A stretch of DNA of 64,000 nucleotides from Deltaproteobacteria bacterium (GTDB taxonomy: Bacteria > Lernaellota > Lernaellaia > JACKCT01). The notes under the pieces are model-generated. The model did no database searches. It worked only from the letters and a program-made list of their open reading frames with translations, and had not been told where the DNA came from. A program made the translations under genes and the position numbers. Below, piece by piece: positions 40,398 to 50,919 of the stretch; position 1 is the stretch's first letter; each line of letters starts with the position of its first letter. Where the stretch lies: the NCBI GenBank assembly GCA_027493875.1, contig JAOSJX010000023.1, forward strand, positions 310,001 to 374,000, written 5' to 3'.

Positions 40398-40994
40398 CTA
40401 ATCGACCTTCTTGATTTCCAACTTCTCGATCACGACAGGCTTGGCCGGACGATCCATGGCGCCGGTCGAAACCTTCGAAATCTTCTCGACGATTTCGTAG
40501 CCGCTGACGACCTCGCCGAAAATCGTATGTTTCCCGTTTAACCACGGCGTCTCTTTGACCGTCACGAAGAACTGGCTGCCGTTGGTATTCGGCCCGGCAT
40601 TGGCCATCGCCAGAAGCCCCGGTTTCGAGAACTTCACGCTCCCGTCAAACTCGTCGGCGAACTGGTACCCCGGACCGCCGGTCCCCGTGCCGAGAGGGCA
40701 GCCGCCTTGAATCATGAAATTCGGAATGACGCGGTGAAAGGTCAAGCCGTCGTAATAGTGTCCCTTCTTTTTCTCACCAGATTTCGCGTCTTTATATTCT
40801 TTGGTCCCGGTCGCGAGACCGACGAAATTTTCGACCGTCTTGGGCGCTTTATCCGGGAACAGCGCGACGGTAAAGTCGCCCTGGTTCGTGTGAAAAATCG
40901 CGTACAAACCTTTTGCGAGGGCTTCGGCCCGCGCGCCGTTGCTTGTTACCAGAACGAAGGCGGCAACGGCCGCAAGAATGATCAGGGTTCGCAT
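40398..40994 (-). CDS. Cyclophilin-type peptidyl-prolyl isomerase, exported
   Basis: Intact, with a cleavable signal peptide (LAAVAAFVLVTSNGARA), so it should act in the periplasm. Cyclophilin core motifs are TFHRVIPNFMIQGGCP, GTGGPGYQFADEF, LAMANAGPNTNGSQFFVT and HTIFGEVVSGYEIV. Start at 40994 because AAGGAGTG is about six bases upstream. Lies between the transaminase gene and pyrR on the same strand. Confidence 0.92.
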   Translation of the reverse strand: MRTLIILAAVAAFVLVTSNGARAEALAKGLYAIFHTNQGDFTVALFPDKAPKTVENFVGLATGTKEYKDAKSGEKKKGHYYDGLTFHRVIPNFMIQGGCPLGTGTGGPGYQFADEFDGSVKFSKPGLLAMANAGPNTNGSQFFVTVKETPWLNGKHTIFGEVVSGYEIVEKISKVSTGAMDRPAKPVVIEKLEIKKVD

Positions 40995-41006
40995 ACTCTT
41001 CACTCC

Positions 41007-41861
41007 TTAATGCTGTGATCGAAACGATCGTACATATTCGTCGTACGCCGCCCGCAAACGGCGCGTTATCTCCCCAGGCTTTCCGGTGCCGATCGGCCGG
41101 TTGTCCAGGGTCGTAACGGCGACCAGCTCGGCCACCGTTCCCGTTAAAAACACCTCCGTCGCCTTCCGGAAATCAGCGAGCGCCACCCCCTCCTCGCGGA
41201 CTTCGATTTTCTCGCGGCGGGCAAGATCGATCAACAATCCGCGGGTAACGCCCGGCAGAATACGCTCGTCCAGGGATGCGTACAGATCACGCCTTCGATG
41301 ACCGCGAACACGTTCGCGCTGGAACCCTCACGGACGATTTCGTCCGGTCCGTAAAGAATCGCCTCCTGCGCACCCGCTTCCTCGGCCTCTTGTCGGGCCA
41401 GGACGTTCCCGAGAAGATTGAGCGTCTTCAAATCGCAGCGTCCCCACCGCCGGTCCGGAACGCACACCGCTTTTATCCCATCCCTCAGATAAGTCTCCGG
41501 CGCCACGGGCGCTTCGCGGACGGTGGCGACGATGTTCGGCTTCGCGCCCACGGGAAACGTGTGGTTTCGCGGCGCGGTACCCCGCGTGATCGAAACATAC
41601 ACTTTGGAGCGCGGCCGCACTTTAGCGGCCAGGACCAGAATGACTTTTTCAACCTCCGCCAAATCGACGCCGCGGATTCGCAGTCCTTCGAGACTGCGTT
41701 TTAAGCGATCCATGTGCTCCCGAAGCAGAAACGGCCGGCCGTCGAGACCGTAAAGTACTTCGTAGACGCCGTCGCCGAATTGAAAACCGCGGTCATCAAT
41801 GGAAAGACGGGCTTCGGAGATAGGGGAGGTAGGTACCGTTGACGTAGGCGCTTTCAGTCAT
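41007..41861 (-). CDS. dat: D-amino-acid transaminase, class IV PLP aminotransferase (frameshifted)
   Basis: From ATG 41861 the text reads YVNGTYLP. Removing one C from the C4 run near 41825 then gives ISEARLSIDDRGFQFGDGVY, the usual class IV N-terminus. VYVSITRGTAPRNHTFP, the PLP lysine in CDLKTLNLLGNVLARQ and the block REGSSANVF fit D-alanine transaminases better than branched-chain enzymes. A second break near 41270 precedes the C-terminal part. About 284 residues. D-Ala and D-Glu supply for peptidoglycan is the likely role; IlvE-like activity cannot be excluded. Confidence 0.78.
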
Positions 41862-41936
41862 GGCCGTAGGGTGCCCGGGGATCGGGCCCGCTCTTTCTAC
41901 TCGGAATCGACCGGAAAGACAAGACGGTTCGCCGGG

Positions 41937-42772
41937 TCACGCCCGGGCGGCGAGCCATTCCCTGAGTGTTTCGAGGACCTTTTCCTTGTCGAGCTCATGA
42001 AAGGTTTCGTGATACAAACCATCGAACATTTTCAACGTCTTATCATGGGAAGCGGCGGCATCGTAGAAGGCCCTCGACCCTTCCGGATGCGTCAGCCGGT
42101 CGGCGCCGCCATGTATGACCAGCAACGGCATGGCGATGACGCCGGCATGAGCATTGGCTTCGGCCATGTTCGCCATAATCTCCGTAAACAAGCGCGTGCT
42201 GATACGGTCGTGGACCAGCGGATCGGCGAGATACGCCTTGACCGCCTCGGGGTCGTGACTGAGCACCTTCGGGTCTACTTCGTTGGCCAGAGTCAGCCCC
42301 GGCCACAGCCCGGACATAAGATTGCCCAGCGCGGCCTTGACTTTCGGAACTTCGAGCGCCAGCCGGAACGACGCGCCGTGCGGGATGAGTCCGTCGATCG
42401 ACTCCGGAAAGCGCTGGGCGTAGCGAACCGCGATCAGACCGCCCATCGAATGGCCAAAGAGAAAAACCTTTTACCGGCGCCGATCTTTTCGCGCGCGAAT
42501 TCAACCAGCGAGCGCACGCCGAGGAGAAACTGATCGAAACGGTCGATCACGCCGCGCTTCCCGGCCGATTGGCCGAATCCCCGGTGATCGAGAGCGAAAT
42601 ACGAAAGCCCGGCCTTGCGGGCCGCCTCAAAAACGCCCGTGTACCGTCCGGAATGCTCGCCGAGCCCGTGGCACACGACCAAGGCGCCGCGGTCGTTTGC
42701 CTCGACACGGCAGCGCCGGAACAATTCGACGCCCTCGTGATCCTTGAATCGTCCGGTAATCTCCTCGCCCAT
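41937..42772 (-). CDS. Alpha/beta hydrolase, monoacylglycerol lipase-like (frameshifted)
   Basis: Serine hydrolase of the lysophospholipase/MGL group. CRVEANDRGALVVCHGLGEH forms the oxyanion region and FALDHRGFGQSAGKRG is typical. The nucleophile elbow lies at the break near 42465, where the other frame supplies GHSMGG. The acid is in HGGADRLT and the histidine in YHETFHE. About 278 residues. Substrate unknown. It is the first gene of the minus-strand run; the divergent gap to 42904 holds no gene. Confidence 0.82.
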
Positions 42773-42903
42773 CGTTCGCCTCCCGGAAAACCTCGCCGAT
42801 TAGGCCGAATCGCCTCTTACGTGTCAAGAAAGCTTCGCCCGTCCTTGACAGCCGATTCGATATCGAGAACAAAGAGCGCATCGTCCGACCCGGAGATAGG
42901 CCA

Positions 42904-43676
42904 ATGTCGGTATGCGAGCGTTGCGGAGGCCCCTCGGATTTCGTCGTGAACAGGAAATACCACCTCTTCTCGACCGCGGACCGTTATTATTGCCGCTCCT
43001 GCCACGATGACGTTGAAAACCGCGAAGATCTTCGATTGATCATGGCGCTCATCGCCTCGACCGCGCTGCTGGCATTTTCCGTTTACACGAATTTGACCCA
43101 TCGGGGGAGCAAGCCGCGGGCATGCCCACACCGATCGTCGACATTTCGGACCGTGATTTCAATGCCGACGGCGTTCTCGATCTATGGGAGACGCAGGTCA
43201 ATCCGCGCCAAGCGGATTTTTTTCGCCAATACGGCTACCCCTTTGAGGAGGTCGAAAGCGGAAAAAATCCGACGCGCGTTTTCCTGACGATCTATTCCGC
43301 GTCCGATTGGGCCAAGGCTTTCCGCGAAAACGAAAACGCGCGGCGGGCGGTCAACTTCCCCGAAGCCATGGACCGCTTTCTCGGCACGTACACGGACCCG
43401 CGCAATGCCACGCAGCTTGACCGCGTTTTTCTGACGACCACACGAGACCTTTCGTTCATCCTCAAACGTTACGCGCAGCCGCCCGCCGAATGGCCGACGC
43501 CCGCCCCCGCTCCCACGCCGTCCGCCGCGAAAAACACCGAGACCCCGGCGGCGGCGCCGCTGCCGGTGGTTGACGCGGTGGTCTGTTACGAAAAGCTGAA
43601 ACGAAGCGAGGCGATCGAACTGGCCGCGCTCTTCGGCGTCGAACAAGACAAGCTTCCCGAAGCGTTTTTGGAGTAA
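42904..43676 (+). CDS. Hypothetical zinc-ribbon membrane protein with EF-hand-like loop (frameshifted)
   Basis: The N-terminus has two CxxC pairs (CERC and CRSC), suggesting a zinc ribbon on the cytoplasmic side. One membrane segment follows (LIMALIASTALLAFSVYTNL). The extracytoplasmic part contains DRDFNADGVLDLWE, a calcium-loop pattern (DxNxDG), then helical segments and a Pro/Ala linker. Frame change near 43100. About 257 residues. No named family. Single plus-strand gene between divergent and convergent neighbours. Confidence 0.55.
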
Positions 43677-45416
43677 CTGCAAGCTCTGAACGAAATTGAA
43701 CGGGTAGCTGAATTTGAACGGCCCACCGTCCGGCGGCGGGAATTTCCAGACATAAATTTTCTTGACGATGCAATCCGTCAGGTCGCCGTAGTTGAGCGTG
43801 TCGTCGAGGATCTTGACATTGGCGACCTTGCCGTCCGTCCCCACGCTGATTTCAACGTAAAGACGTCCGGATATATTGGCGTTGAATTTAAGGTAGCGTT
43901 CGTAGCAACTCCGAACGCCGCCAAGATTATTCTGGATGACACCGATGAGCACTTTCGGGCTGATCGAGCCTTCGAACTCAGGATCGCCGATGGTCGTTAC
44001 CGATCCCAGGACGATTCGGTGCGTTTGCTTTTCGCCGATCGAGACCGACCCCGCCTGACTCAAGCTCTCACCGAGCGCGACGTCGATCTCTCCCTGCTCA
44101 ATCGTATGCTCGTTACGTCCGTTGGTGGCCGTGACCATGGTCGCTCCCGGCGTCGTGGTCGCCACCGTTTCTCCGCCCGGCAATGACGTATCGCCGTTGA
44201 TATCCGCGCCGACGTCCCGAAGTTTTTTGTCAAGCTGCTGAGAGTTCCGCGTGGCGGCCGCGCTGGAGATCTCCAGTCCGCCCAACTCCAATATCTCTTC
44301 CTCCGGCGCGGGGGTGGGCGCCGGGCTGGCGACGGCGACAACCGTGAGCGTCGTCGTCGGCGCCACAACGGTTGTCGGCGGGACGTAGGTGGACGTTGTC
44401 GGCCGCATCGTCGTGGTTGTGGGCCGCATCGTCGTCGTCGTGGGCCGCATCGTCGTGGTTATGGGTCGCATCGTCGTCGTCGTAGTGGGCCTCGTCGCCA
44501 ACCGTCGTCGTTGTCGTCGGCGGCGGACTCGTTGTCGTCGTTGTTGTGGGCGGCCGAGTGCTTGTGCTCCGTGGTGGTCGTTGTCGTCGGCGGAGGAACC
44601 GTCGTCGTCGGGGTGACCAGGCGATCACCGCCGGCGGAGGAGCAGGCGGAGCCCGCCGGCGCCCGCGATCCCGTAAAGGCCGCCAACGGCCCGACATAGT
44701 CGAGGTCCGCCGTCGGCCGGTACATCGGCGTCGTCAAACTATTCGGCTCGGCCATTTGACGCCGCGTCCCGGGAGAAGCCCCGGCCGTATTCAAATTTCC
44801 GGATCGCACCAGCACCGCGCCCCAAACGTCAACAAGTTCGTTCACGATGAAGTTATAGAGTATGGCGGTGTCGTTGGCCGAGGTGATCGCGTTGCGCGGC
44901 GTATAAATTCGGCACGCGCCGGCAAGCTCCTTCCGGTAATTTTCGGACCAGACCTGCGCCCGGTTCAGCAAGGCCGAATAGTCGCCCGTGATCGGCTGCA
45001 TGCCGTCGAATTCCGTCAGGAAAACGCCGGGGCTGCTCTGCAGGTCGGCGTAGAACTCGGGGGACAACGCGGACTGACCGCGTCGATAAGATAAATCGAC
45101 AGCGCGACCAGTTCCTCGAAACGGTCCTGCGCGTCACGGGTCTTGTCGCGGTGAACGTCGACCGCGGCTTGAAAATGCTCGTCGGATCGCGGCGTCCGCC
45201 TTTCGTTTTCGCCGCGATCCGGGAAACGGCTCGTTGGATACTCGCATCGGAATTCGTCCCGGAGAACCGGAGCTGCTCGGGGCCGAGGGCGACGGCATCG
45301 CTGATGACGTTGTAAACGAACGTATCGGAGTCGCTGAATGCCGACACCGGAGCCGGCGTCCATAGGATGGCGCCCAGCGCGCAACACCCCAGGAGTGTCT
45401 TCGCGAGCCGGCTCAA
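43677..45416 (-). CDS. Secreted protein with Thr/Pro-repeat linker and AgmX/PglI (TonB-like) C-terminal domain (frameshifted)
   Basis: TTG start at 45416; signal peptide (ALGAILWTPAPVSAFS). A domain of about 220 residues of unknown type (QVWSENYRKELAGACRIYTP) runs into a long Thr/Pro linker whose frame slips at least twice. The C-terminal part has ISPKVLIGVIQNNLGGVRSC, YERYLKFNANISGRLYVEIS and VWKFPPPDGGPF, the signature of AgmX/PglI C-terminal domains common in Myxococcota. I cannot find the natural stop: the frame stays open to 43182, across the convergent gene, so I end it where the domain ends. Two genes instead of one remains possible. Confidence 0.6.
44401..44487. repeat. 21-base tandem repeat encoding Met-Arg-Pro-Thr-Thr-Thr-Thr units
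   Basis: Four tandem units begin with GGCCGCATCGTCGT at 44401, 44422 and 44443, and with GGTCGCATCGTCGT at 44464. Read on the minus strand in the C-terminal frame they give MRPTTTT and MRPITTT repeats inside the linker. Surrounding GTC-rich sequence is of the same low complexity. Confidence 0.85.
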
Positions 45417-45440
45417 AAGTGTGATCCCCCGCGATGAAAA

Positions 45441-46312
45441 TCAGGCGCCGAGCGCCTGTTTCATCGTCACGCCGATGGCGGAAGGGTCTTCTACCACGCG
45501 CACTCCCGCGGCGGCAAGCGCGTCGAGCTTCTGGCGCGCGCCCCCCTTGCCCCCTGATATGATCGCTCCGGCGTGCCCCATCCGTTTGCCCGGAGGGGCG
45601 GACAGCCCGGCGATAAAGGAGACCACCGGCTTCTTAACATGCTCCTGAATGAAGGCTGCGGCGTCTTCTTCCGCGCTTCCTCCGATCTCTCCGATCATGA
45701 CGACCGCGTCGGTATCCGGATCCTTTTCGAACAGTCCGAGCGCGTCGATAAAATTCGTTCCGATGATCGGGTCGCCGCCGATGCCGATGCAGGTCGATTG
45801 ACCGATGCCGAGGGCGGTCAACTGCGCCACCGCCTCATAGGTCAGCGTCCCGCTGCGCGAAATGACGCCGACCCGTCCCGGCTGGTGAATATGTCCCGGC
45901 ATGATGCCGACCTTCGCCTGCCCCGGGCTGATGATGCCCGGGCAATTCGGGCCGATCACGCGCGACGAGGTTTTCTTGAGCGCCGTCATCACGCGCGCCA
46001 TGTGGCGGACTGGAATACCCTCGGTGATCGCGACGATCAGCGGAACGCCCGCATCGCTGGATTCGAGAATCGCGTCGGCCGCGAAAAACGGCGGAACGAA
46101 CACCAGCGATACGTTCGCTCCCGTTTCCTTGACCGCGTCGGCCACCGTATTGAAACGGGAATACCCTCGACGTCGGTGCCGCCCTTCCCCGGCGTAACGC
46201 CGGCAACGATGTTCGTTCCATACGCAACGCACTGCCGCGCGTGAAAGGTCCCCTCTTTGCCGGTCAGCCCCTGAACAAGAATCCGAGATTCTTTGTTGAC
46301 GAGAATGCTCAT
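45441..46312 (-). CDS. sucD: Succinyl-CoA synthetase alpha subunit (frameshifted)
   Basis: TCA-cycle enzyme interconverting succinyl-CoA and succinate with ATP/GTP formation. CoA-binding block is [60 protein letters not shown] and the phosphohistidine loop [10 protein letters not shown] follow. One frame change near 46155; about 290 residues. The ATG overlaps the sucC stop (ATGA). Confidence 0.94.
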
Positions 46313-47482
46313 GCCGCCCTCCCTTGCTCGGCGGCGACCGCCTTCTGCGCCGCTTCGACGAGCGTCTCCGCGGTGATGAAATTGAAATCGGCGTCATCCA
46401 GAATTTTGCGCGCCTCTTCGGCGTTGGTCCCCGACAAGCGGACCACCACCGGCACGTCGACTTTGACCTCTTTCATCGCCTCGAGGATGCCCGCGGCGAC
46501 CATGTCGCATTTCACGATGCCGCCGAAAATATTGATCAGAACCGTTTTGACGTTGGCGTCGCTCATGAGCAGCGTAAAGGCTTTCACGACGTTCTCTTTG
46601 CTGGCGCCGCCTTTGATGTCCAGAAAGTTCGCCGGGTGGCTTCCGGCCTTCAGAATAATGTCCATCGTCGCCATCGCGAGCCCGGCGCCGTTCACAAGGC
46701 ACCCGATGCCGCCGTCCATTTTGACGTAGTCCACGCCGTAACGGCCGGCGAGGGTCTCGAGCGGTTCCTCTTCGTCGAAATCGCGCCATGCCGCGAGTTC
46801 CTGATGCAGGCGCAGCGCGTTGTCGTCGAAAGTGACCTTTGCGTCCAGCGCGATCACGTCGTCCTGTTTCGTTACGACCAGGGGATTCACTTCGACCAGC
46901 GAGCAATCCATTTCCTCGAACATCTTGTAGGCCGCCTGCGTGAACGCGGCGAATTTGCCGGCCGCTTTCCCTTCCAGCCCGAGACTGAAGGCGAGCTTGC
47001 GTCCGAGATAGGGGATAAAATCCCGTGGCCGGATCGACCGCCACCGTAAAAATCGCCTCCGGCTTCGTGGCCGCGACTTCCTCGATATCCATCCCGCCCT
47101 CGGCGCTGGCCATGAGGACCGGTTTGCAGCTTTTTCGGTCCACTAGAATCGAGAAGTAGAGTTCCTTGCCGATGTCGACACCTTTTTCGACCAGAAGTTT
47201 TTTAACGAGCTTTCCCTGGGGGCCGGTTTGCGGCGTCACAAGGGTCATGCCGAGCAATTTTTCCGCGGTGGCGACCGCTTCATCGGGCGTGTTAACGAGC
47301 TTCACGCCGCCGCCTTTGCCGCGTCCGCCGGCGTGGATCTGCGCCTTAAGCACGAAGCGCCCCCCGCCCAACTTCATGCACGTCTCGTAGGCCGCCGCGG
47401 GGTGCGTGATCATGACCGAATCGGTCGTGGGCACACCGAAGCGGCGAAATAACTCTTTCGCCTGAAATTCATGAATTTTCAT
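46309..47482 (-). CDS. sucC: Succinyl-CoA synthetase beta subunit (frameshifted)
   Basis: ATP-grasp subunit. Text starts [20 protein letters not shown], with [17 protein letters not shown], then a break near 47017 caused by one extra T. Without it [19 protein letters not shown] continues. [38 protein letters not shown] and [11 protein letters not shown] complete it. About 391 residues. AAAGGATG precedes the ATG. Confidence 0.94.
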
Positions 47483-47591
47483 TAAAGCATCCTTTATTTG
47501 AATTGACCGGAAAATCGGACGCCGGAAGCGTAGTTTTTCGGCCGGATGGCAAGACGGACAATGCTAAAAAGGGGGAAACGCTGGAGATTTT

Positions 47592-47936
47592 TCAGATGTC
47601 CGCGTCGTTGTCGTCGTCGGCGTCGTCCCCGTCATCCGCGGAGGATTCGGGGAGCGCCGCAAGCTCGTTGACGCGGGCTTTAAGTTCTTTGCCGACTTTG
47701 AAATAGGGGAGCCTTTTTGTGGGGACCATGATCGACGCTTTGGTTTTGGGATTACGTCCAACATAGGACTTGTATTCCTTGATAACGAAGGAACCAAAAC
47801 CGCGGATCTCAATGCGGCCACCGTCCACGAGGGTTTTGAACATCTCGTCGAAGATCAGATCCACCGTATCCGACGCCTTTTTGTGCGAAATGTCCGCAGC
47901 TTTCGCGATTTCTACGATGAGGTCCGATTTATTCAT
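47592..47936 (-). CDS. HU/IHF-family DNA-binding protein with acidic tail
   Basis: Intact, 114 residues. The fold signature GGRIEIRGFGSFVIKEYK and the arm YVGRNPKTKASIMVPTKR are clear, and the N-terminus MNKSDLIVEIAKAADI is typical. It could be IHF beta, which would pair with IhfA at 16568. The last 17 or so residues are almost all Asp plus Ala/Asn (ADDGDDADDDNDADI), an extension not found in E. coli HU or IHF. Confidence 0.88.
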   Translation of the reverse strand: MNKSDLIVEIAKAADISHKKASDTVDLIFDEMFKTLVDGGRIEIRGFGSFVIKEYKSYVGRNPKTKASIMVPTKRLPYFKVGKELKARVNELAALPESSADDGDDADDDNDADI

Positions 47937-48060
47937 GACGAAGCCTCTCGTCCCGGTCTCAGCGATGCCCTTTGTTTCTACATACGTTAGCGGGAAAATC
48001 CTGTCAAGGAAAGAATTTAGCGCATTTGCGGCCGCCGCGCAAGGAACGCCGACCGCGTGA

Positions 48061-50018
48061 TTACATGCTCTCCTGTGCGCCGGTCAGCTCGAAAACGGCG
48101 ACCGGCGGCGACCCCTGAATCAGTTCATACAGGCCGCATTCGCGGAATTGCATCCCGGCCGTCACGGCCGCTTGCGCCGCGGCTTCGGACACGAGGATCG
48201 TCGTTCCGAGTCTTTTGTTCAACTGTTCAAGCCGCTGGCCGAGGTTCACGGTATCGCCGATGACGGTGTAGTCAAAGTGCCGCTCCGAGCCGATATCGCC
48301 CGCTACCATGACGCCGGAACTGATGCCGACGCGGATGCGCGCGGCGGGCAATCCTCGTCCGCCAATCGCCGGTTAACGCTCTCCAAACGCCCGTTCATCG
48401 CCGCGGCGCAGCGGCAGGCGCGTGCCGCGTGCGCGTCGTCGGCGAATGGAACGCCCCAAACGGCCACCAGACCGTCGCCGACGTACTTGTCCAGCATGCC
48501 GCCATGGCGGAAGACCAGTTCGCTTAACTCCGAAAGAATAATGTTCAGCATGCGGACGACACTTTCCGCGGGCAGCGCCGCCGACACCCGCGTAAATTGT
48601 TCGATATCGCAGAAAAGCACCGAACCGTTCACGCGTTCTCCCGCGAGCCCGACAAGAGATGGATCGTCGGCGATGCGGTCGACGACCGCCGGCGGCAGAT
48701 AGCGTTCGAACGCCGCCTTCACGCGGCGGCGGTCGCCGTATTCCACCACCAGGCGGGCGGTCGATCCCGCGACAAAAACGACGACCGTTCCCAGCATCGG
48801 AAATATCACGCCGACCGCAACGCCGCCGGACGCGAACGCATAAAAACCCGCGGCGAACATACCGGCCATGGTGGCGAGAAGCGCGCCGACCGAAACCCAC
48901 GGGCCGGTATACGCCAGCGCCAGTCCGACCAATGCCGCGCCGAACAGCATGACGGCCATATCGATCAGGTAATACGCCGCGGAGCGCTCCAGCGCGTCCC
49001 CGGCCAGCAGGTTGTCGAGCACGTTGGCGTGGACCTCCACGCCCGGATAGCCGGCCCGCGCGAACGGCGTTGGAACGAGATCGCCCACCGAAGGTGCCGT
49101 AACGCCGACGAGGACGAGGCGGTCTTTGAATACCGACGCGTCGAAATCCGGCGAGAGGACGTCGGACGCCGAAATCCGCGGGAAGCTCCCCGCGGGCCCG
49201 CGAAAATTGACGAGCAGCCGCCCCTGTTCGTCGACCGGGACATTTTCGCTGAGGCGCACGCTCGAGGCGCCGGCCTCATCCAGAACCAGCAGCGGTTCCC
49301 GGCTCGCGGCCACGGAGGCCATGCGGAGGGACAAGGAGGGATAAATCTCCTCGCCATAAGCAACGAACAACGGCTGCCGGCGGACGACACCGTCACGGTC
49401 CGGCCAAACGTTAAAGAACCCGTCGCCCCTCCCCTTCGCCGTAATTTCCGCAATGTTGGATTCGACGCCGGAGGCGTGCGGGAGAAAACGGCGCCCGGCT
49501 CGGCCCGCGTCTTCGCGAATTTTCTTGAGAGGCGGCGTCACGGCGGACGCCGGCCCGGCCGCGCGGACCGGCATGTCATCCGGCGCAAGGTAGAAAAAAT
49601 AGCCGGGAACGACCGTCGTCGCCGTTTGAATGGACGCGGCCAATTCCTTGTCGACATCGGAGAGGCCGCCGTCCGCTCCCATCCCCTGGCGGGTGTTATA
49701 AACGATGTCGAGCCCGATAACGGCCGGATGGCCTTTGGCGATCGACGAGATCAACGCGGCGTGCACCGAGCGGTCCCACGGCCAGCGCCCGATTTCGTGA
49801 ATACTGGTTTGGTCGATCGCCACGATCGTTATCGGGTGGACCGGCTCTCGGACGCCGCGCGCGACGAACCGCCAATCGAGCGCGCGCATCTCGACTTGGG
49901 CCCAAAATCCGTCCGGATTTCGACCGGTAATGACGAACGCCGCCAGGAGGATCAGCGCGGCCGTCGCCGAGGTTCTGACCACCGCGCCGCGCGTTTTTCC
50001 CGAATGGGGTTTCGCCAA
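48061..50018 (-). CDS. CHASE2-domain adenylate/guanylate cyclase (frameshifted near its end)
   Basis: Membrane-bound class III nucleotide cyclase. After an N-terminal membrane helix comes an extracytoplasmic CHASE2 sensor ([48 protein letters not shown]), then three membrane segments. The cyclase domain has both metal aspartates in [12 protein letters not shown] and [14 protein letters not shown] frame change near 48350 separates the last block, [23 protein letters not shown] 50018 lies two bases after the phosphodiesterase stop. About 652 residues. I cannot tell cAMP from cGMP specificity with certainty. Confidence 0.88.
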
Positions 50019-50019
50019 A

Positions 50020-50772
50020 CTAAACCTCGTACGTATGGTCTTGTTCGACGAATTCCACGCGCATGCCGAGGCGCCGGAAATCCCGCCCGATTTCTTCGGT
50101 GTGTCCCGGCGCCGTGTGCGTGACGAGGATACGAAGCGGACGCATCGCCAGATCAAGCGCTTCGTGGAGACGCGACGGACAGAGATGCGCCGTCCGCTCC
50201 GCGAGGTCGCGTAGGCGGTCCGGAAACGTGCATTCGGCAAGCACGGTCGAGACGGCGGCGTTGGCCGCAACCGCCTCCCAGAAGGCCGCGCCGGCGCCCA
50301 TGTCCGCGGTGTAGGCCATCCCCTGCCGGCCCCGCGTCACGATGTAGCCGTAGCTCGGCACGCTGTGCCGCACCGGAATCGCGCGCACGGCAAAGGAACC
50401 GAGCGAATGGGCCTCGCCGGGTGTCATGGGATGAAAGCGAATCGGCGGCGGATCGCCGAGCGCCGTAAAATCCGGCCACAACGCGCCGTTGAACAAGTGC
50501 GTTCGGAGGATGTCGAGAATTTCCGCCGGGGCGGCGCACGCCAGCGGCGGCGCGCCCCGCTCCAAGCGGACCTGCGCGGCGAAGGGAAGTTCTTTGACGT
50601 GATCGACATGCGCGTGAGAGATCACCGCGCTGCGCAGCGCGGTCAACTCCTCGGCGTCCAGCCCCGAATTCACGGTCCCGGCGTCCAACAGCAACTCGCC
50701 GTCCACCACGAATCCGGAGGTCCGCCGCGTCGCGGTGGGCCAAGCCGATGCTCCCAAAACCTTCAAACGCAC
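50020..50772 (-). CDS. Metallo-beta-lactamase-fold hydrolase, probable class II cyclic-nucleotide phosphodiesterase
   Basis: Intact, 250 residues. The N-terminus KVLGASAWPTATRRTSGFVV is followed by LLLDAGTVNSGL and the metal motif VISHAHVDHVKELPFAAQVR, then IPVRHSVPSYGYIV, GMAYTADMG and VLAECTFPDRL. The layout resembles PDEase II/CpdP proteins, where SHxHxDH is followed by a hydrophobic stretch. GTG start at 50772 with GGGGAG upstream. It directly precedes the cyclase gene, which supports cAMP or cGMP as substrate. Other MBL hydrolase roles are possible. Confidence 0.75.
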   Translation of the reverse strand: MRLKVLGASAWPTATRRTSGFVVDGELLLDAGTVNSGLDAEELTALRSAVISHAHVDHVKELPFAAQVRLERGAPPLACAAPAEILDILRTHLFNGALWPDFTALGDPPPIRFHPMTPGEAHSLGSFAVRAIPVRHSVPSYGYIVTRGRQGMAYTADMGAGAAFWEAVAANAAVSTVLAECTFPDRLRDLAERTAHLCPSRLHEALDLAMRPLRILVTHTAPGHTEEIGRDFRRLGMRVEFVEQDHTYEV

Positions 50773-50794
50773 GCGCGCTCCCCGCCTGAGCTGA

Positions 50795-50868
50795 TGCCCC
50801 CGGCAGGATTTGAACCTGCGGCCCTCAGATTAGGAATCTGATGCTCTATCCACCTGAGCTACAGGGGC
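50795..50868 (-). tRNA. tRNA-Arg (CCT)
   Basis: On the minus strand the acceptor GCCCCTG pairs with CGGGGGC, discriminator A. The anticodon stem TCAGA/TCTGA has the loop TTCCTAA with anticodon CCT (complement of 50832-50834). The T-loop is TTCAAAT. CCA is not encoded. It lies 22 bases before the phosphodiesterase start. Confidence 0.95.
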
Positions 50869-50919
50869 GATATTGGTTGCGTTGACGGCGCGGACGTTAT
50901 CACGGCCCGTCGCGGCGAC

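Noticed and set aside
43182..43676. Extending the AgmX-type protein to the stop at 43182
   Set aside because: This would cross the whole convergent gene, and the added text is Arg-rich without family features. The domain ends near 43690; the missing stop is probably a sequence error.
44401..44487. CRISPR-like array
   Set aside because: The 21-base units are directly adjacent with no unique spacers and encode a Thr-rich linker.
48597..50123. A 508-codon open frame on the plus strand opposite the cyclase, and other long antisense frames (348-1433, 59313-60461)
   Set aside because: They are Arg/His-rich with no motifs, and lie opposite genes with clear families. High GC in the third codon position makes such shadow frames common.
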